A stretch of 30,418 nt of DNA from Chloroflexota bacterium (GTDB lineage Bacteria; Chloroflexota; Anaerolineae; Anaerolineales; Anaerolineaceae): contig JAKOSR010000021.1 of assembly GCA_029777225.1 (NCBI GenBank), positions 1 through 30,418 on the forward strand. Direction: 5' to 3'. The position numbers and the translations under genes were made by a program. Positions 7,490 through 14,800 of this stretch are shown here, one piece after another; position 1 is the stretch's first letter, and every line of letters starts with the position of its first letter. Under the pieces are notes generated by a model. That model worked only from the letters and a program-made list of their open reading frames with translations. It was not told where the DNA came from and did no database searches.

Positions 7490-7728
7490 TGGGGTGAGCA
7501 GGTCCGGGAACGGAGGATGGTTTTCCAGAATTCTCAAGCCGGGGGCGGGGCTCATGGGCCCTTGGGTAGTCGATAATTCCATTTTCTGTCAATCATTTGC
7601 CAGTTGAAAAAGAAAAAGGGTCAGGATGCATTTCCTGGCCAGGGGTATTCGCGCGTGTCTGTAAGGCGCCTGGATGAGGGTGGCGGGTGGTCAGGAGGCG
7701 TCGCGTGAAAATTCAACAATATTGGTAC

Positions 7729-7758
7729 TTGACATTACTGTATATAATACAGTATAAT
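7729..7758 (+). promoter_or_regulatory. padR promoter with internal operator palindrome
   Basis: Consensus TTGACA (7729-7734), 18-base spacer, consensus TATAAT (7753-7758). The spacer and the start of the -10 box hold an inverted repeat, TACTGTAT (7736-7743) and ATACAGTA (7747-7754), separated by ATA. An operator between -35 and -10 fits auto-repression by the PadR protein encoded just downstream. The -10 box ends six bases before the ATG at 7765, so the transcript should be leaderless. The 240 bases further upstream hold only a weak hairpin near 7618-7640 and no gene that I can support. Confidence 0.75.
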
Positions 7759-7764
7759 AGTGGC

Positions 7765-8106
7765 ATGACACACAATGAGATGATTCAAGAACATGTAAGT
7801 CGGTTGAGCGCGGAACTGCGCAGGGGTTTGATTGTCCTGGTGGTAATGAGCCAGCTTGATTCAAAGGAATATGGCTACTCATTACTCCGCAAGCTGGAGG
7901 AACGAGGATTTGAGGTCTCCCAGGATACGCTTTACCCGCTGTTGCGGCGGCTCGAAGCGCAGGGGTACCTGCAGAGCGATTGGCAGATTGATGAAGCGAG
8001 GCCGCGGCGGTATTACCAGTTGAACGAATTGGGCTCAGAGGTATACCAGGCGCTTCACCAGGATTGGCTGGAACAGTTGAAAATCATTGAGGAGATTGTA
8101 CGATGA
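7765..8106 (+). CDS. PadR-family transcriptional repressor
   Basis: A 113-residue winged-helix regulator. YGYSLLRKLEERGFEVSQDTLYPLLRRLEAQGYLQSDW...RRYYQL is the canonical PadR DNA-binding core (recognition helix with TLYPLLRRLE, wing with RPRRYYQL), followed by a short C-terminal dimerisation helix as in the small PadR subfamily. The frame is open further upstream to 7687, but that would run through the promoter; ATG 7765 lies six bases after TATAAT and starts the conserved part. The gene overlaps the HAAS-domain gene by four bases (ATGA), the usual PadR/membrane-protein pair, in which PadR typically represses its own operon. The ligand is unknown. Confidence 0.9.
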   Translation: MTHNEMIQEHVSRLSAELRRGLIVLVVMSQLDSKEYGYSLLRKLEERGFEVSQDTLYPLLRRLEAQGYLQSDWQIDEARPRRYYQLNELGSEVYQALHQDWLEQLKIIEEIVR

Positions 8107-9149
8107 AACTCACAGAGAGCAGTGAAACGCTATTGAGTCGTTATTTATTGGCTGTTGAACGACACCTTCCTTACCAGGGGCGCAAGGACATGATTACAGA
8201 GATAAAGTCCAACCTGATGGACACGCTCGAAGATCACTACCCGGCGGACGAGTGCATTGATGAAGTCAGGCTGGAAGCGGAGTTACGCAAGCTGGGTTCA
8301 CCCCGGACGGTGGCAGCCCCATACTTCCCCTCAGACGCCTTGATAGCGCCGCAATACAACACCATCTTCCGCCTGGTGGTCACACGCCTGATGCCCATCG
8401 TGGTGGCGGCGGTTGTGTTCGCGGGTTTGCTCTCCTTCGCACTCAGCAGAGGCGAAAATCCTTTCTGGAGCCTGTGGGAGCTGGTTGGCACCGGTTGGCA
8501 AGTGGGGGTGGGCTTGATTGGCACAGCCGCGGTTATCCTGATGGTGTTATCGCGGTTTTTCCCACAGGTGCACCCCAACAAAGAATGGGATGCCTTGGAG
8601 GAGGACAAGGAAAGTTGGAAGGTGAGCGATCTGCCAGAATTGGTGAGCGCGCAGGACAAGGTCCAGGTTTGGGAATTGGCCATGGGTATTTTCTTTGGCT
8701 TGGTGGCCCTGATTATCTGGCTGTTCCTGTTCGACAAAGTGGCGGGTATTTGGTGGCGGGTTGGCGGGCAATGGCGCATGACGCCTATCTTCACCGAGGC
8801 CTTCAAAAACTTCATTCCTTGGATCGCGATTAATGCCGGGCTGGGTGTGATTGCATACCTGGTGATGCTGTGGAAGCGGCGCCGGAGCATAGGTTCAAGA
8901 TTAATCGAGATTGGGACAGGCATTTCGGATATCAGCCTGGTTTCAGCAATGCTCGGGGCGGGGACGCTGGTATCGTTGGATAAGGGCATCGCCTTATCCA
9001 TGGGTTTTCCCGCGGAGGCGCTGGACGTCCTTCAAAACCTGTTGGCGCACAACGCGGTGCATTGGATTATGGTTGCCATTCTCGTGGCGCTGAGCATCGA
9101 TTTGCTGGCCAACATCGTCAACCTGGTGAAGCGGGTGCTGGAACGATAA
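8103..9149 (+). CDS. HAAS-domain multi-pass membrane protein
   Basis: A 348-residue protein. Residues 1 to about 75 form a soluble alpha-helical HAAS/DUF1700-like domain (LLSRYLLAVERHLPYQGRKDMITEIKS, then ...LEAELRKLGSPRTVAAPY). About six hydrophobic segments follow (near 93-118, 127-155, 193-218, 240-260, 272-295 and 318-343). HAAS-domain proteins are regularly encoded next to PadR regulators and are thought to take part in membrane or stress signalling, though the mechanism is unknown. Translationally coupled to padR through the ATGA overlap and ended by a clear terminator. Confidence 0.8.
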   Translation: MKLTESSETLLSRYLLAVERHLPYQGRKDMITEIKSNLMDTLEDHYPADECIDEVRLEAELRKLGSPRTVAAPYFPSDALIAPQYNTIFRLVVTRLMPIVVAAVVFAGLLSFALSRGENPFWSLWELVGTGWQVGVGLIGTAAVILMVLSRFFPQVHPNKEWDALEEDKESWKVSDLPELVSAQDKVQVWELAMGIFFGLVALIIWLFLFDKVAGIWWRVGGQWRMTPIFTEAFKNFIPWIAINAGLGVIAYLVMLWKRRRSIGSRLIEIGTGISDISLVSAMLGAGTLVSLDKGIALSMGFPAEALDVLQNLLAHNAVHWIMVAILVALSIDLLANIVNLVKRVLER

Positions 9150-9176
9150 CCCAAACCATGGGATAAATGACCCAGG

Positions 9177-9204
9177 AAGGGGCACGGAAACCCGTGCCCC
9201 TTTT
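9177..9204 (+). terminator. Intrinsic terminator of the padR operon
   Basis: Perfect 11-bp inverted repeat (9177-9187 and 9192-9202), AAAC loop, ending in a four-T run at 9201-9204. Confidence 0.75.
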
Positions 9205-9314
9205 CCGTTGCCTGAACTGCATGGTGATTTGGCAGGGGGGAGGGCTTTTGGGTATTATCGGGGTGTCTGGCCGCAAAAACTGCCCTGCGGACCCTGCTGG
9301 GGTCGGCCGGCGGT

Positions 9315-9350
9315 TATAATTGCCTCACTGAATGAAAAGGAGATAAACCC
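9315..9350 (+). promoter_or_regulatory. pepF: -10 box and ribosome-binding site of pepF
   Basis: TATAAT at 9315-9320 and a strong AAAGGAG just before 9345, upstream of ATG 9351. Unlike several neighbours, this gene has a normal leader. No clear -35 element. Confidence 0.5.
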
Positions 9351-11156
9351 ATGACCCAAACACCACCCAGATGGGACCTAAGCCCCATCTACGCCTCCCT
9401 GGAGGACCCAAGCTTTACAGAGGATATGCGCGCGATTGGCACGGACACCGAACAAATCGCGGCGTTTTTTGAGCGGGAGCTGCAGCCTCTGGCGGAGCAA
9501 CCCGCGCCGGCCGAAACGCTGAGCGCCCGGCTGGGCCAGCTCGTGGAGGCGCTCAACGCGCTGATGTTGAAAGCCAGCAGGCTGGGAACCTTCCTGAACG
9601 GGCTGACAACGACGGACTCGTATGACAAGGCCGCCGAAAAGCTCCAGTCGCAGTTTTACATTGCCCTGCTGCCGTTCTCGAACTTTATGGTGAAGGCGCA
9701 GGCATGGCTTGGCAAGGTGGCCGTCCAGCTGCCAGAGGCGCTCAAGGTGCCGGGGCCGGCGCGCGAGCACGCCTTTTTCCTGCTGGAAAACGCGGAACAG
9801 AGCCGCTACCTGATGTCTGAAAAGGAAGAAGTGCTGGCCAACATGCTGACACTCTCCGGTGGCACAGCCTGGGGCGACCTGCAGGGCACGCTTACCTCGC
9901 AAAAGACGGTGGCGTTCGAGCTGGATGGCGAGGTAAAAGCGCTGCCAATGCCGGCGCTCATCAACTTGCGCAGCCACCCGGACGCGGATGTGCGCGAACG
10001 GGCATACAAGCTGGAACAGCAGGTGTGGGAAGAGATGAAAGAGCCACTGGCGGCGTGCCTGAACGGCGTGAAGGGCGAGACCAACACGCTGAACAAGCTG
10101 CGCGGGCGGGAAGACTGCCTGCACCAGTCCCTGGACCAGGCACGCATTGACCGCACCACGTTGGAGGCGATGATTTCGGCCATCCAGGACGCGCTGCCGA
10201 TGTTCCGCGATTACTTCCGGGCCAAAGCGAAAATCCTGGGGCAGGAGAAACTGCCATGGTGGTCGCTATTCGCGCCGATTGGCAAGGTGGAGAAAACCTA
10301 TACGTTTGACGAAGCCAAGGCCCTAGTTTTGACGCATTTTGGCAGCTTTACCCCCGAACTGGCAGCCTTCGCGCGCCGGGCGTTCGAGGAGAACTGGATT
10401 GACGCGGAGCAACGCCCAGGCAAACGGGGCGGGGCTTATTGCATGGGAATTGACGCCATTAAGCAAAGCCGTGTGATGTGCAATTTTGACGGTTCGCTGG
10501 ACCAGGTGATGACCATCGCGCACGAACTGGGGCACGGCTTCCACAATTACTGCGCGTACCAGGTGGACAAGACCCCGCTGCAAAGCGAGACGCCCATGAC
10601 CCTGGCGGAGACGGCTTCCATCATGTGCGAAACCATCGTGTTCAACGCGATTTTGAGAACAGTCACCAACCCGGAAGAGGAGCGCGCCATCCTGGAGACC
10701 AGCATTTCCAGCGACGCGCAGGTGACGGTGGATATCCTTTCACGCTTCCTGTTCGAGAAAGAGGTGTTCGCGCGACGCGATAAGGGCACCCTTTCGGCTG
10801 ATGAAATTTCCGAGGTGATGCTGCAGGCGCAGCGGGATAGCTACGGTGATGGGCTGGATGAGGAAGTATTGAATAAGTTTGCCTGGACCTGGAAGCCACA
10901 TTACTACTCCCCCGGCCTGGCGTTTTACAACTTCCCGTATGCGTTTGGAATGCTCTTCGCGAAGGGGCTGTACGCGATTTACCGCGAGCGCGGCGAGGCT
11001 TTCGTGAACGATTACAAGGCCCTGCTAGCCAGCACCGGCGAGGGGACCGCGGCGGAATTGGCGGCCCGCTTTGGGATTGATATCCGCAGCAAAGCCTTTT
11101 GGAAATCTTCGCTGGATGAAATCGGCGAGCGCATTCAAAGGTATATCAGCCTGTAA
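9351..11156 (+). CDS. pepF: Oligoendopeptidase F family zinc peptidase (M3)
   Basis: A 601-residue cytoplasmic M3 peptidase, the normal length for PepF. It cleaves oligopeptides of roughly 7-17 residues in well-studied family members. The zinc site HELGHGFH starts at His391 (catalytic Glu392, second ligand His395), and the third ligand Glu420 lies in MTLAETASIMCE, as expected for M3. The C-terminal YSPGLAFYNFPYAFGMLFAKGLYAIYRERG block is the conserved substrate-closing segment with its tyrosines. N-terminal helical domain (about 1-200) matches the M3B oligo_F N domain. Single-gene unit, immediately left of the phage-derived cassette and ending at a hairpin. Confidence 0.93.
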   Translation: MTQTPPRWDLSPIYASLEDPSFTEDMRAIGTDTEQIAAFFERELQPLAEQPAPAETLSARLGQLVEALNALMLKASRLGTFLNGLTTTDSYDKAAEKLQSQFYIALLPFSNFMVKAQAWLGKVAVQLPEALKVPGPAREHAFFLLENAEQSRYLMSEKEEVLANMLTLSGGTAWGDLQGTLTSQKTVAFELDGEVKALPMPALINLRSHPDADVRERAYKLEQQVWEEMKEPLAACLNGVKGETNTLNKLRGREDCLHQSLDQARIDRTTLEAMISAIQDALPMFRDYFRAKAKILGQEKLPWWSLFAPIGKVEKTYTFDEAKALVLTHFGSFTPELAAFARRAFEENWIDAEQRPGKRGGAYCMGIDAIKQSRVMCNFDGSLDQVMTIAHELGHGFHNYCAYQVDKTPLQSETPMTLAETASIMCETIVFNAILRTVTNPEEERAILETSISSDAQVTVDILSRFLFEKEVFARRDKGTLSADEISEVMLQAQRDSYGDGLDEEVLNKFAWTWKPHYYSPGLAFYNFPYAFGMLFAKGLYAIYRERGEAFVNDYKALLASTGEGTAAELAARFGIDIRSKAFWKSSLDEIGERIQRYISL

Positions 11157-11175
11157 AACAGACAAAGCAAAAGGA

Positions 11176-11201
11176 AACAGCCAGGCGAGAGCCTGGCTGT
11201 T
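11176..11201 (+). terminator. pepF: Hairpin terminator after pepF
   Basis: Perfect 11-bp inverted repeat (11176-11186 and 11191-11201) with a GAGA loop. The following T-run is poor, so termination may be partial or factor-assisted. Confidence 0.55.
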
Positions 11202-11442
11202 CTGAATCCGCGGGGGTTTCAGGTTCCGGGGACGCTTCATAAATACCCTGGGTAAAAAATGCTGGTACGGACGGGAAGTATTACAGGTTGAAAAGGGTAA
11301 AACCCGGCTGTGCAGGAGCGCGCCAAGGCTGGACTGTACAAAGCTTATATTAACAATTTTCCGAAAGTGGAAAATTTGGGGGTCGAATTTCCGCTTTTGA
11401 CATCTTTCTTTTTCCATTTGGATTTGTTATTATAGACGCACA
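11202..11442. other. Intergenic junction between pepF and the phage-derived cassette
   Basis: No gene seen. Base composition turns AT-richer from about 11340. An 8-bp inverted repeat AATTTTCC (11355-11362) and GGAAAATT (11369-11376) with a six-base spacer could be a protein-binding site or weak terminator. TTGACA occurs at 11397-11402 but has no -10 at suitable distance. No tRNA or obvious attachment-site repeat. Confidence 0.4.
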
Positions 11443-11463
11443 ATAGAACATACGTTCTATAAT
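11443..11463 (+). promoter_or_regulatory. LexA/SOS box overlapping the cassette promoter
   Basis: Perfect palindrome ATAGAAC-ATAC-GTTCTAT at 11443-11460, containing GAAC-N4-GTTC, the core of the Gram-positive (DinR-type) LexA site. A consensus -10 TATAAT at 11458-11463 overlaps its right arm; TAGACG at 11433-11438 is a weak -35 at a 19-base spacing. LexA bound here would block RNA polymerase, so DNA damage should switch on the downstream phage-like genes. The lexA gene is not in the window. Confidence 0.7.
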
Positions 11464-11504
11464 GAAGGCGGCGCAGGGGTCACTCGCTCAACGGAGGATG
11501 GTAC

Positions 11505-11597
11505 ATGGCGCCAGCCAGGGGCGCCCGCCCAAACGGGCGGGCAGCCCCGAACGCCCGAGAAACCTTTCTGGAAAGAGAAGACGGGCGAGATGACTGA
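11505..11597 (+). CDS. Possible 30-residue leader ORF or displaced N-terminus of the small terminase
   Basis: ATG at 11505 with GGAGG (11493-11497) seven bases upstream, the first good start after the SOS promoter. The peptide is basic then acidic (MAPARGARPNGRAAPNARE...) and includes P-N-A-R, loosely recalling the G.P.GN.NAR segment that begins many terminase small-subunit-like proteins. It ends with TGA at 11595-11597, in a different frame from the gene at 11630. It may be a real short peptide, the N-terminus of the following gene separated by a frameshift, or chance. Confidence 0.3.
   Translation: MAPARGARPNGRAAPNARETFLEREDGRDD
11523..11542 (+). repeat. GC-rich hairpin in the cassette leader
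   Basis: Perfect 8-bp inverted repeat GCCCGCCC (11523-11530) and GGGCGGGC (11535-11542) with AAAC loop, flanked by further partly complementary GGGC/GCCC sequence. No T-run follows. It lies in the leader between the SOS promoter and the first clear gene and could act as an attenuator or stabilise the mRNA. Confidence 0.5.
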
Positions 11598-11629
11598 AAC
11601 GTAACTATTTGGATGAGGAGTGGAAGCGG

Positions 11630-11998
11630 ATGGCGACAATGGAACACGAAAGGCCCAAATGCTTTGAGACGCCGGGCGTGGAGGGTGACCGGGGCGCGGG
11701 GGTGAGGCGGCTGCAACTAGCGGAGGAGACGCAGGCCAACCTGGATTATGAAATCGAGATGCTGCGTAAAACAATGCGGACCTTCATGCGCTCGGTCCGC
11801 AGCCGGAAAACAGAAGCTTATCCGGAAAAGCTTTCGAAAAGCCTGGATTTGTTGGGGCTGACCTGCTCGCGCCTGGCAAGCGTGATGCGCGTGAACATCG
11901 CCCTGCATCTGAACGACCAAAACCAGTGGGTTCACGGCTTCAACGCGCAGATGCAGGCATTGCTGGCGGAATGGGAAAACGGTGATGAGCAAAAATGA
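11630..11998 (+). CDS. Small helical phage protein, terminase small-subunit candidate
   Basis: A 122-residue, almost entirely alpha-helical protein: LDYEIEMLRKTMRTFMRSVR, then EKLSKSLDLLGLTCSRLASVMRVNIAL, then a C-terminal helix. Its place directly ahead of the large terminase (with one small gene between) and its 'E.e.LR......(L)..L..L......L..l.r' pattern fit the small terminase-like proteins seen before terL in many phage modules, but there is no recognisable helix-turn-helix in this frame. ATG 11630 has GAGGAG (11615-11620) nine bases upstream; an in-frame TTG at 11609 is possible but less well placed. A frameshifted N-terminus may lie at 11505-11597. The functional call rests mostly on position. 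Confidence 0.55.
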   Translation: MATMEHERPKCFETPGVEGDRGAGVRRLQLAEETQANLDYEIEMLRKTMRTFMRSVRSRKTEAYPEKLSKSLDLLGLTCSRLASVMRVNIALHLNDQNQWVHGFNAQMQALLAEWENGDEQK

Positions 11999-12302
11999 GC
12001 ATGGAGGGGAAAACCGGGGAGGCGCGGGTATGGAAGAGGGCATGATGGCCGCGGCGCAATTGCGCCATGTGAACAGCCTGTTACGGTCCAGGCTGGAGCG
12101 GATGGAGCTGGAGACACAACGCCAATTCGCGGTGCTGGAGCAGAGAATCCGGCAGTTGGAGGCCGAAGAAGCAGATCATGAGACCAGGCTGCGCAGCGCG
12201 ACGGAGGGCGTGACCCAATTCAAGTTGTTCTCGGGGCTGGTTTCCGGGAGCTCCACGTTAATTTCCATCGCAGCGCTGTTGCGCGTATTTTTGGGAGGTT
12301 AG
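11985..12302 (+). CDS. Coiled-coil protein with C-terminal membrane helix, XhlA-like
   Basis: A 105-residue protein. The middle is a strong heptad coiled coil (LRHVNSLLRSRLERMELETQRQ..., ending RQLEAEEADHETRLRS) and the last 30 residues form a hydrophobic helix (GLVSGSSTLISIAALLRVFLGG). This layout resembles phage XhlA-type haemolysin/holin partners. It overlaps the upstream gene by 14 bases. A second start at ATG 12030, with GGGGAGG seven bases upstream, would give an 89-residue form starting MEEGMMAAAQ and has the better ribosome-binding site. Membrane-tethered, probably oligomeric. Lysis role is an inference; a morphogenesis role is equally possible. Confidence 0.55.
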   Translation: MSKNEHGGENRGGAGMEEGMMAAAQLRHVNSLLRSRLERMELETQRQFAVLEQRIRQLEAEEADHETRLRSATEGVTQFKLFSGLVSGSSTLISIAALLRVFLGG

Positions 12303-12304
12303 GC

Positions 12305-14014
12305 ATGCAGACGAACGAATTGATGATGGATGTGCACGTGCCGAAGAACGCCAGCGGGGTCATGGCAGAGACCACCGGGGGGTATGGGCGGGTTCAAACC
12401 CGGCAGCCGATTGGCGACCAGGCTGGCGGCAGCCGGGTGGCTTTCCTGCGCAGCCTGCGTGGCATTGAACGGTTTAGCCAGGTGTTTGGCGGGGTGCGGT
12501 TACGGACTTACCAGGAGGAAACCGCCAGGGCAATCGCGCAGTCCGTGTTAGGGAATAGGGGCTTGAGCTTTGTGGTCATGTTCCCGAGGCAATCGGGGAA
12601 GAACGTGTTGCAGGCCCAGCTGGAGGTGTACCTTATGGTGCTTTTCGCCGAACAAGGGGCCGAGATGGTGAAACTTTCACCCACGCACGAGCCGCAGAAC
12701 CTGAACGCGATGCGACGCCTGGAGACGGCGCTGGAAGACAACTTCCTGACCAGGGGCGGGTGGCGAAAACAGGGTGGGAACCACTACCGTTTCAAGAAGG
12801 CGCACATCACCTTTCTATCGGCGGCGAAGGGCAGCAACATCGTGGGGGCGAGCGCGTCCACACTGCTGGAGCTGGACGAGGCGCAGGATATTGAGATTGC
12901 CAAGTACGACAAACAAATCGCGCCAATGGCCGCTTCGAGCAACGCGACGCGGGTGTTCTTTGGCACAGCCTGGACCGGAGAGACGCTGTTAGCGCGCGAA
13001 CTACGGGCAGCCAAGGAAGCTGAAGCGCGCGATGGCATCCGGCGGGTGTTTCGCTTGGGGGCGGAGGAAGTGCGCAAGGAAGCCCCGGCCTACGGGCTGT
13101 TCGTGGATGAACAGAGTGCGCGCCTGGGGCGAAACCATCCGCTGGTGCGCAGCCAATTTTTCAGCGAAGAGATTAACTTTGAAAATGGATTGTTCGGGCC
13201 AGCGCGCCTGGGACTGATGCTGGGCAGCCACGCCGCCATGGAAGGTCCGACGGAGGGCAAGCGCTACGCGCTGTTGCTGGACGTGGCAGGGGAGGATGAG
13301 GCCAGCCGCACGGAAAATGGATTCGCGCTAATGGGGGAGGCTGAACTGGCGAACCCAGGCAGGGACGCCACCGCGCTGACCGTGGTGGAGGTGGACACGG
13401 GGTTGATGGATGGCCTGGCGATGACCCGGCCACGCTACAAAGTCTGCCAGCGGCATGTGTGGGTGGGTGAATGTCACAGCAGGGTGTTGGGCCGGGTTTT
13501 GGCGCTGGCGGAGCATTGGCGCGCCGAAAAGGTGGTGGTGGACGCGAGCGGCGTGGGCGCCGGACTGGCCTCCATGCTGCAGGACCGGCTGGGAGAAAGG
13601 GTGGTGAGCGTGGTGTTTAACGCCGCGGTCAAATCCCGCATTGGGTGGGGGTTTTTGGCAGTGATAGACAGCGGCCGCTTCCAGGATTTTCAACCTGGAA
13701 CAACCAGCGCCCTGCCGGGCCGGCATGCCAATCCACTCGCAGAGCTGATGCTTTCGGAGCAGGAGAAGCTGCAGGCGCTGTTTTGGAAGCAGCTGCGGGC
13801 GGTGAGCGCGGAGGCCGGCATCGGCCCGGAACGCCATCTGCGTTGGAGCGTTCCAGAGGGCACGCGCGACGCGGAGGGCGCGCACATCCACGACGACCTG
13901 GTGCTCTCGGCGGCGTTAACCGCGGTGCTGGATGAGCAGGATTGGCGAGTGAGCGGGGAGGGCGGGGTGATTTTGGCCGTGGACCCGCTAAAAGAAATGA
14001 AGGGAGGGTTTTAG
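12305..14014 (+). CDS. terL: Phage terminase large subunit
   Basis: A 569-residue DNA-packaging motor. Residues 93-100 FPRQSGKN form the Walker A-like loop, and LLELDEAQ the Walker B with Asp191 and Glu192. The motor region FFGTAWTGETLLARE follows. The C-terminal RNase H-like nuclease has its acidic residues in LLLDVAGED (Asp326), VVVDASGVGAGL (Asp413) and HIHDDLVLSAAL (Asp530/531). Both halves look intact, so packaging of DNA into a capsid should be possible. It starts two bases after the previous stop, with GGGAGG six bases upstream. The class (headful, cos or other) cannot be told by eye. Confidence 0.93.
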   Translation: MQTNELMMDVHVPKNASGVMAETTGGYGRVQTRQPIGDQAGGSRVAFLRSLRGIERFSQVFGGVRLRTYQEETARAIAQSVLGNRGLSFVVMFPRQSGKNVLQAQLEVYLMVLFAEQGAEMVKLSPTHEPQNLNAMRRLETALEDNFLTRGGWRKQGGNHYRFKKAHITFLSAAKGSNIVGASASTLLELDEAQDIEIAKYDKQIAPMAASSNATRVFFGTAWTGETLLARELRAAKEAEARDGIRRVFRLGAEEVRKEAPAYGLFVDEQSARLGRNHPLVRSQFFSEEINFENGLFGPARLGLMLGSHAAMEGPTEGKRYALLLDVAGEDEASRTENGFALMGEAELANPGRDATALTVVEVDTGLMDGLAMTRPRYKVCQRHVWVGECHSRVLGRVLALAEHWRAEKVVVDASGVGAGLASMLQDRLGERVVSVVFNAAVKSRIGWGFLAVIDSGRFQDFQPGTTSALPGRHANPLAELMLSEQEKLQALFWKQLRAVSAEAGIGPERHLRWSVPEGTRDAEGAHIHDDLVLSAALTAVLDEQDWRVSGEGGVILAVDPLKEMKGGF

Positions 14015-14800
14015 ATGGGGTATTTCATCCATAACCGCGGGCTGGCGTTTGGGATTGACATCTCACGCTACCAGGCGGACGCGGAATTGAAGCGATTTCC
14101 GGATTTTGACGCCATCCGGGCGCACGAACCCAGGGTGGCGTTCATCGGCATGCGCGCGGGCATCTCGTGGGGGTACAAGGACCCAGCCTTTGAGCGCTTT
14201 TACCAGGAAGGAGAGCGCATTGGAGCCTGCCTGCTGCCTTACCACGTGGTGTTCCCGTCCGAGCCAGCGCTGAAGCAGATGGATTTCTTTCTTAAGAACC
14301 TGAAGAGCGTGGACCTGGAGCGCGTCCGCTTGGTGCTGGACATGGAAGTGGGCGGGAATCTGGGTAAGGGGCAAATCACGCAGACGCTGCTGTTGTGCCT
14401 GGAGGCCTTGCGCAAGGCGACCGGGCGTTGGCCCATTGTCTATTCAAGGGCGCTGTGGATTGACGCGCACGTGGCGGTGGAAGACTTGCCGGAGATGGAC
14501 TGGTGGCTGGCGCAATACCTGAGCAGCCAGAAAAACCAGCTTTATACAGCGGAGTATCCCTGCCCGCCCAAGCTGCCCAAGGGCGTCAAAAAATGGCTGA
14601 TCCACCAGACCACGGAACGGGGTCCGGCCATCGGAGGATTGGGTGGATGCATGGATTACGACCGGTGGAACGGGGGCAATGAGGCTGTTTTGGCGTATTT
14701 TGGGCGGGCCGCGGTGGGGGCCGGGCGGGCCTGCCCGCTGGATGGGAAACCATGCTGCCGGGAAGCAGCAGAAAGCGGGAATGAGGATGGCGCGAATTAA
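14015..14800 (+). CDS. GH25-family lysozyme (endolysin)
   Basis: A 261-residue glycoside hydrolase family 25 muramidase. FGIDISRYQ near the N-terminus provides the first conserved Asp (Asp15); VRLVLDMEV holds Asp109 and Glu111, the D-x-E catalytic pair; GRWPIVYSRALWI and the C-terminal WLIHQTTERGPAIGGLGGCMDYDRWNG complete the family pattern. GH25 enzymes cut the MurNAc-GlcNAc bond of peptidoglycan and are common endolysins. No signal peptide, so it would need a holin to reach the wall. A Cys-rich tail after the catalytic domain (RACPLDGKPCC) is unusual. It begins directly after the terL stop with GGGAGGG upstream. Its place between terminase and portal is atypical for a lysis gene. Confidence 0.9.
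   Translation: MGYFIHNRGLAFGIDISRYQADAELKRFPDFDAIRAHEPRVAFIGMRAGISWGYKDPAFERFYQEGERIGACLLPYHVVFPSEPALKQMDFFLKNLKSVDLERVRLVLDMEVGGNLGKGQITQTLLLCLEALRKATGRWPIVYSRALWIDAHVAVEDLPEMDWWLAQYLSSQKNQLYTAEYPCPPKLPKGVKKWLIHQTTERGPAIGGLGGCMDYDRWNGGNEAVLAYFGRAAVGAGRACPLDGKPCCREAAESGNEDGAN

Noticed and set aside
8237..9001. 254-residue minus-strand frame opposite the HAAS membrane protein
   Set aside because: No start context or recognisable domain; the plus-strand gene has a regulator partner, overlap and terminator.
11160..11460. Attachment site or tRNA at the left end of the phage cassette
   Set aside because: No tRNA fold and no convincing direct repeat shared with the right end near 21.93 kb; a short CCGCGGG match is too weak.
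14643..14780. N-terminal extension of the portal protein
   Set aside because: It overlaps the conserved end of the lysozyme gene and is Gly/Trp/Pro-rich, unlike portal proteins.
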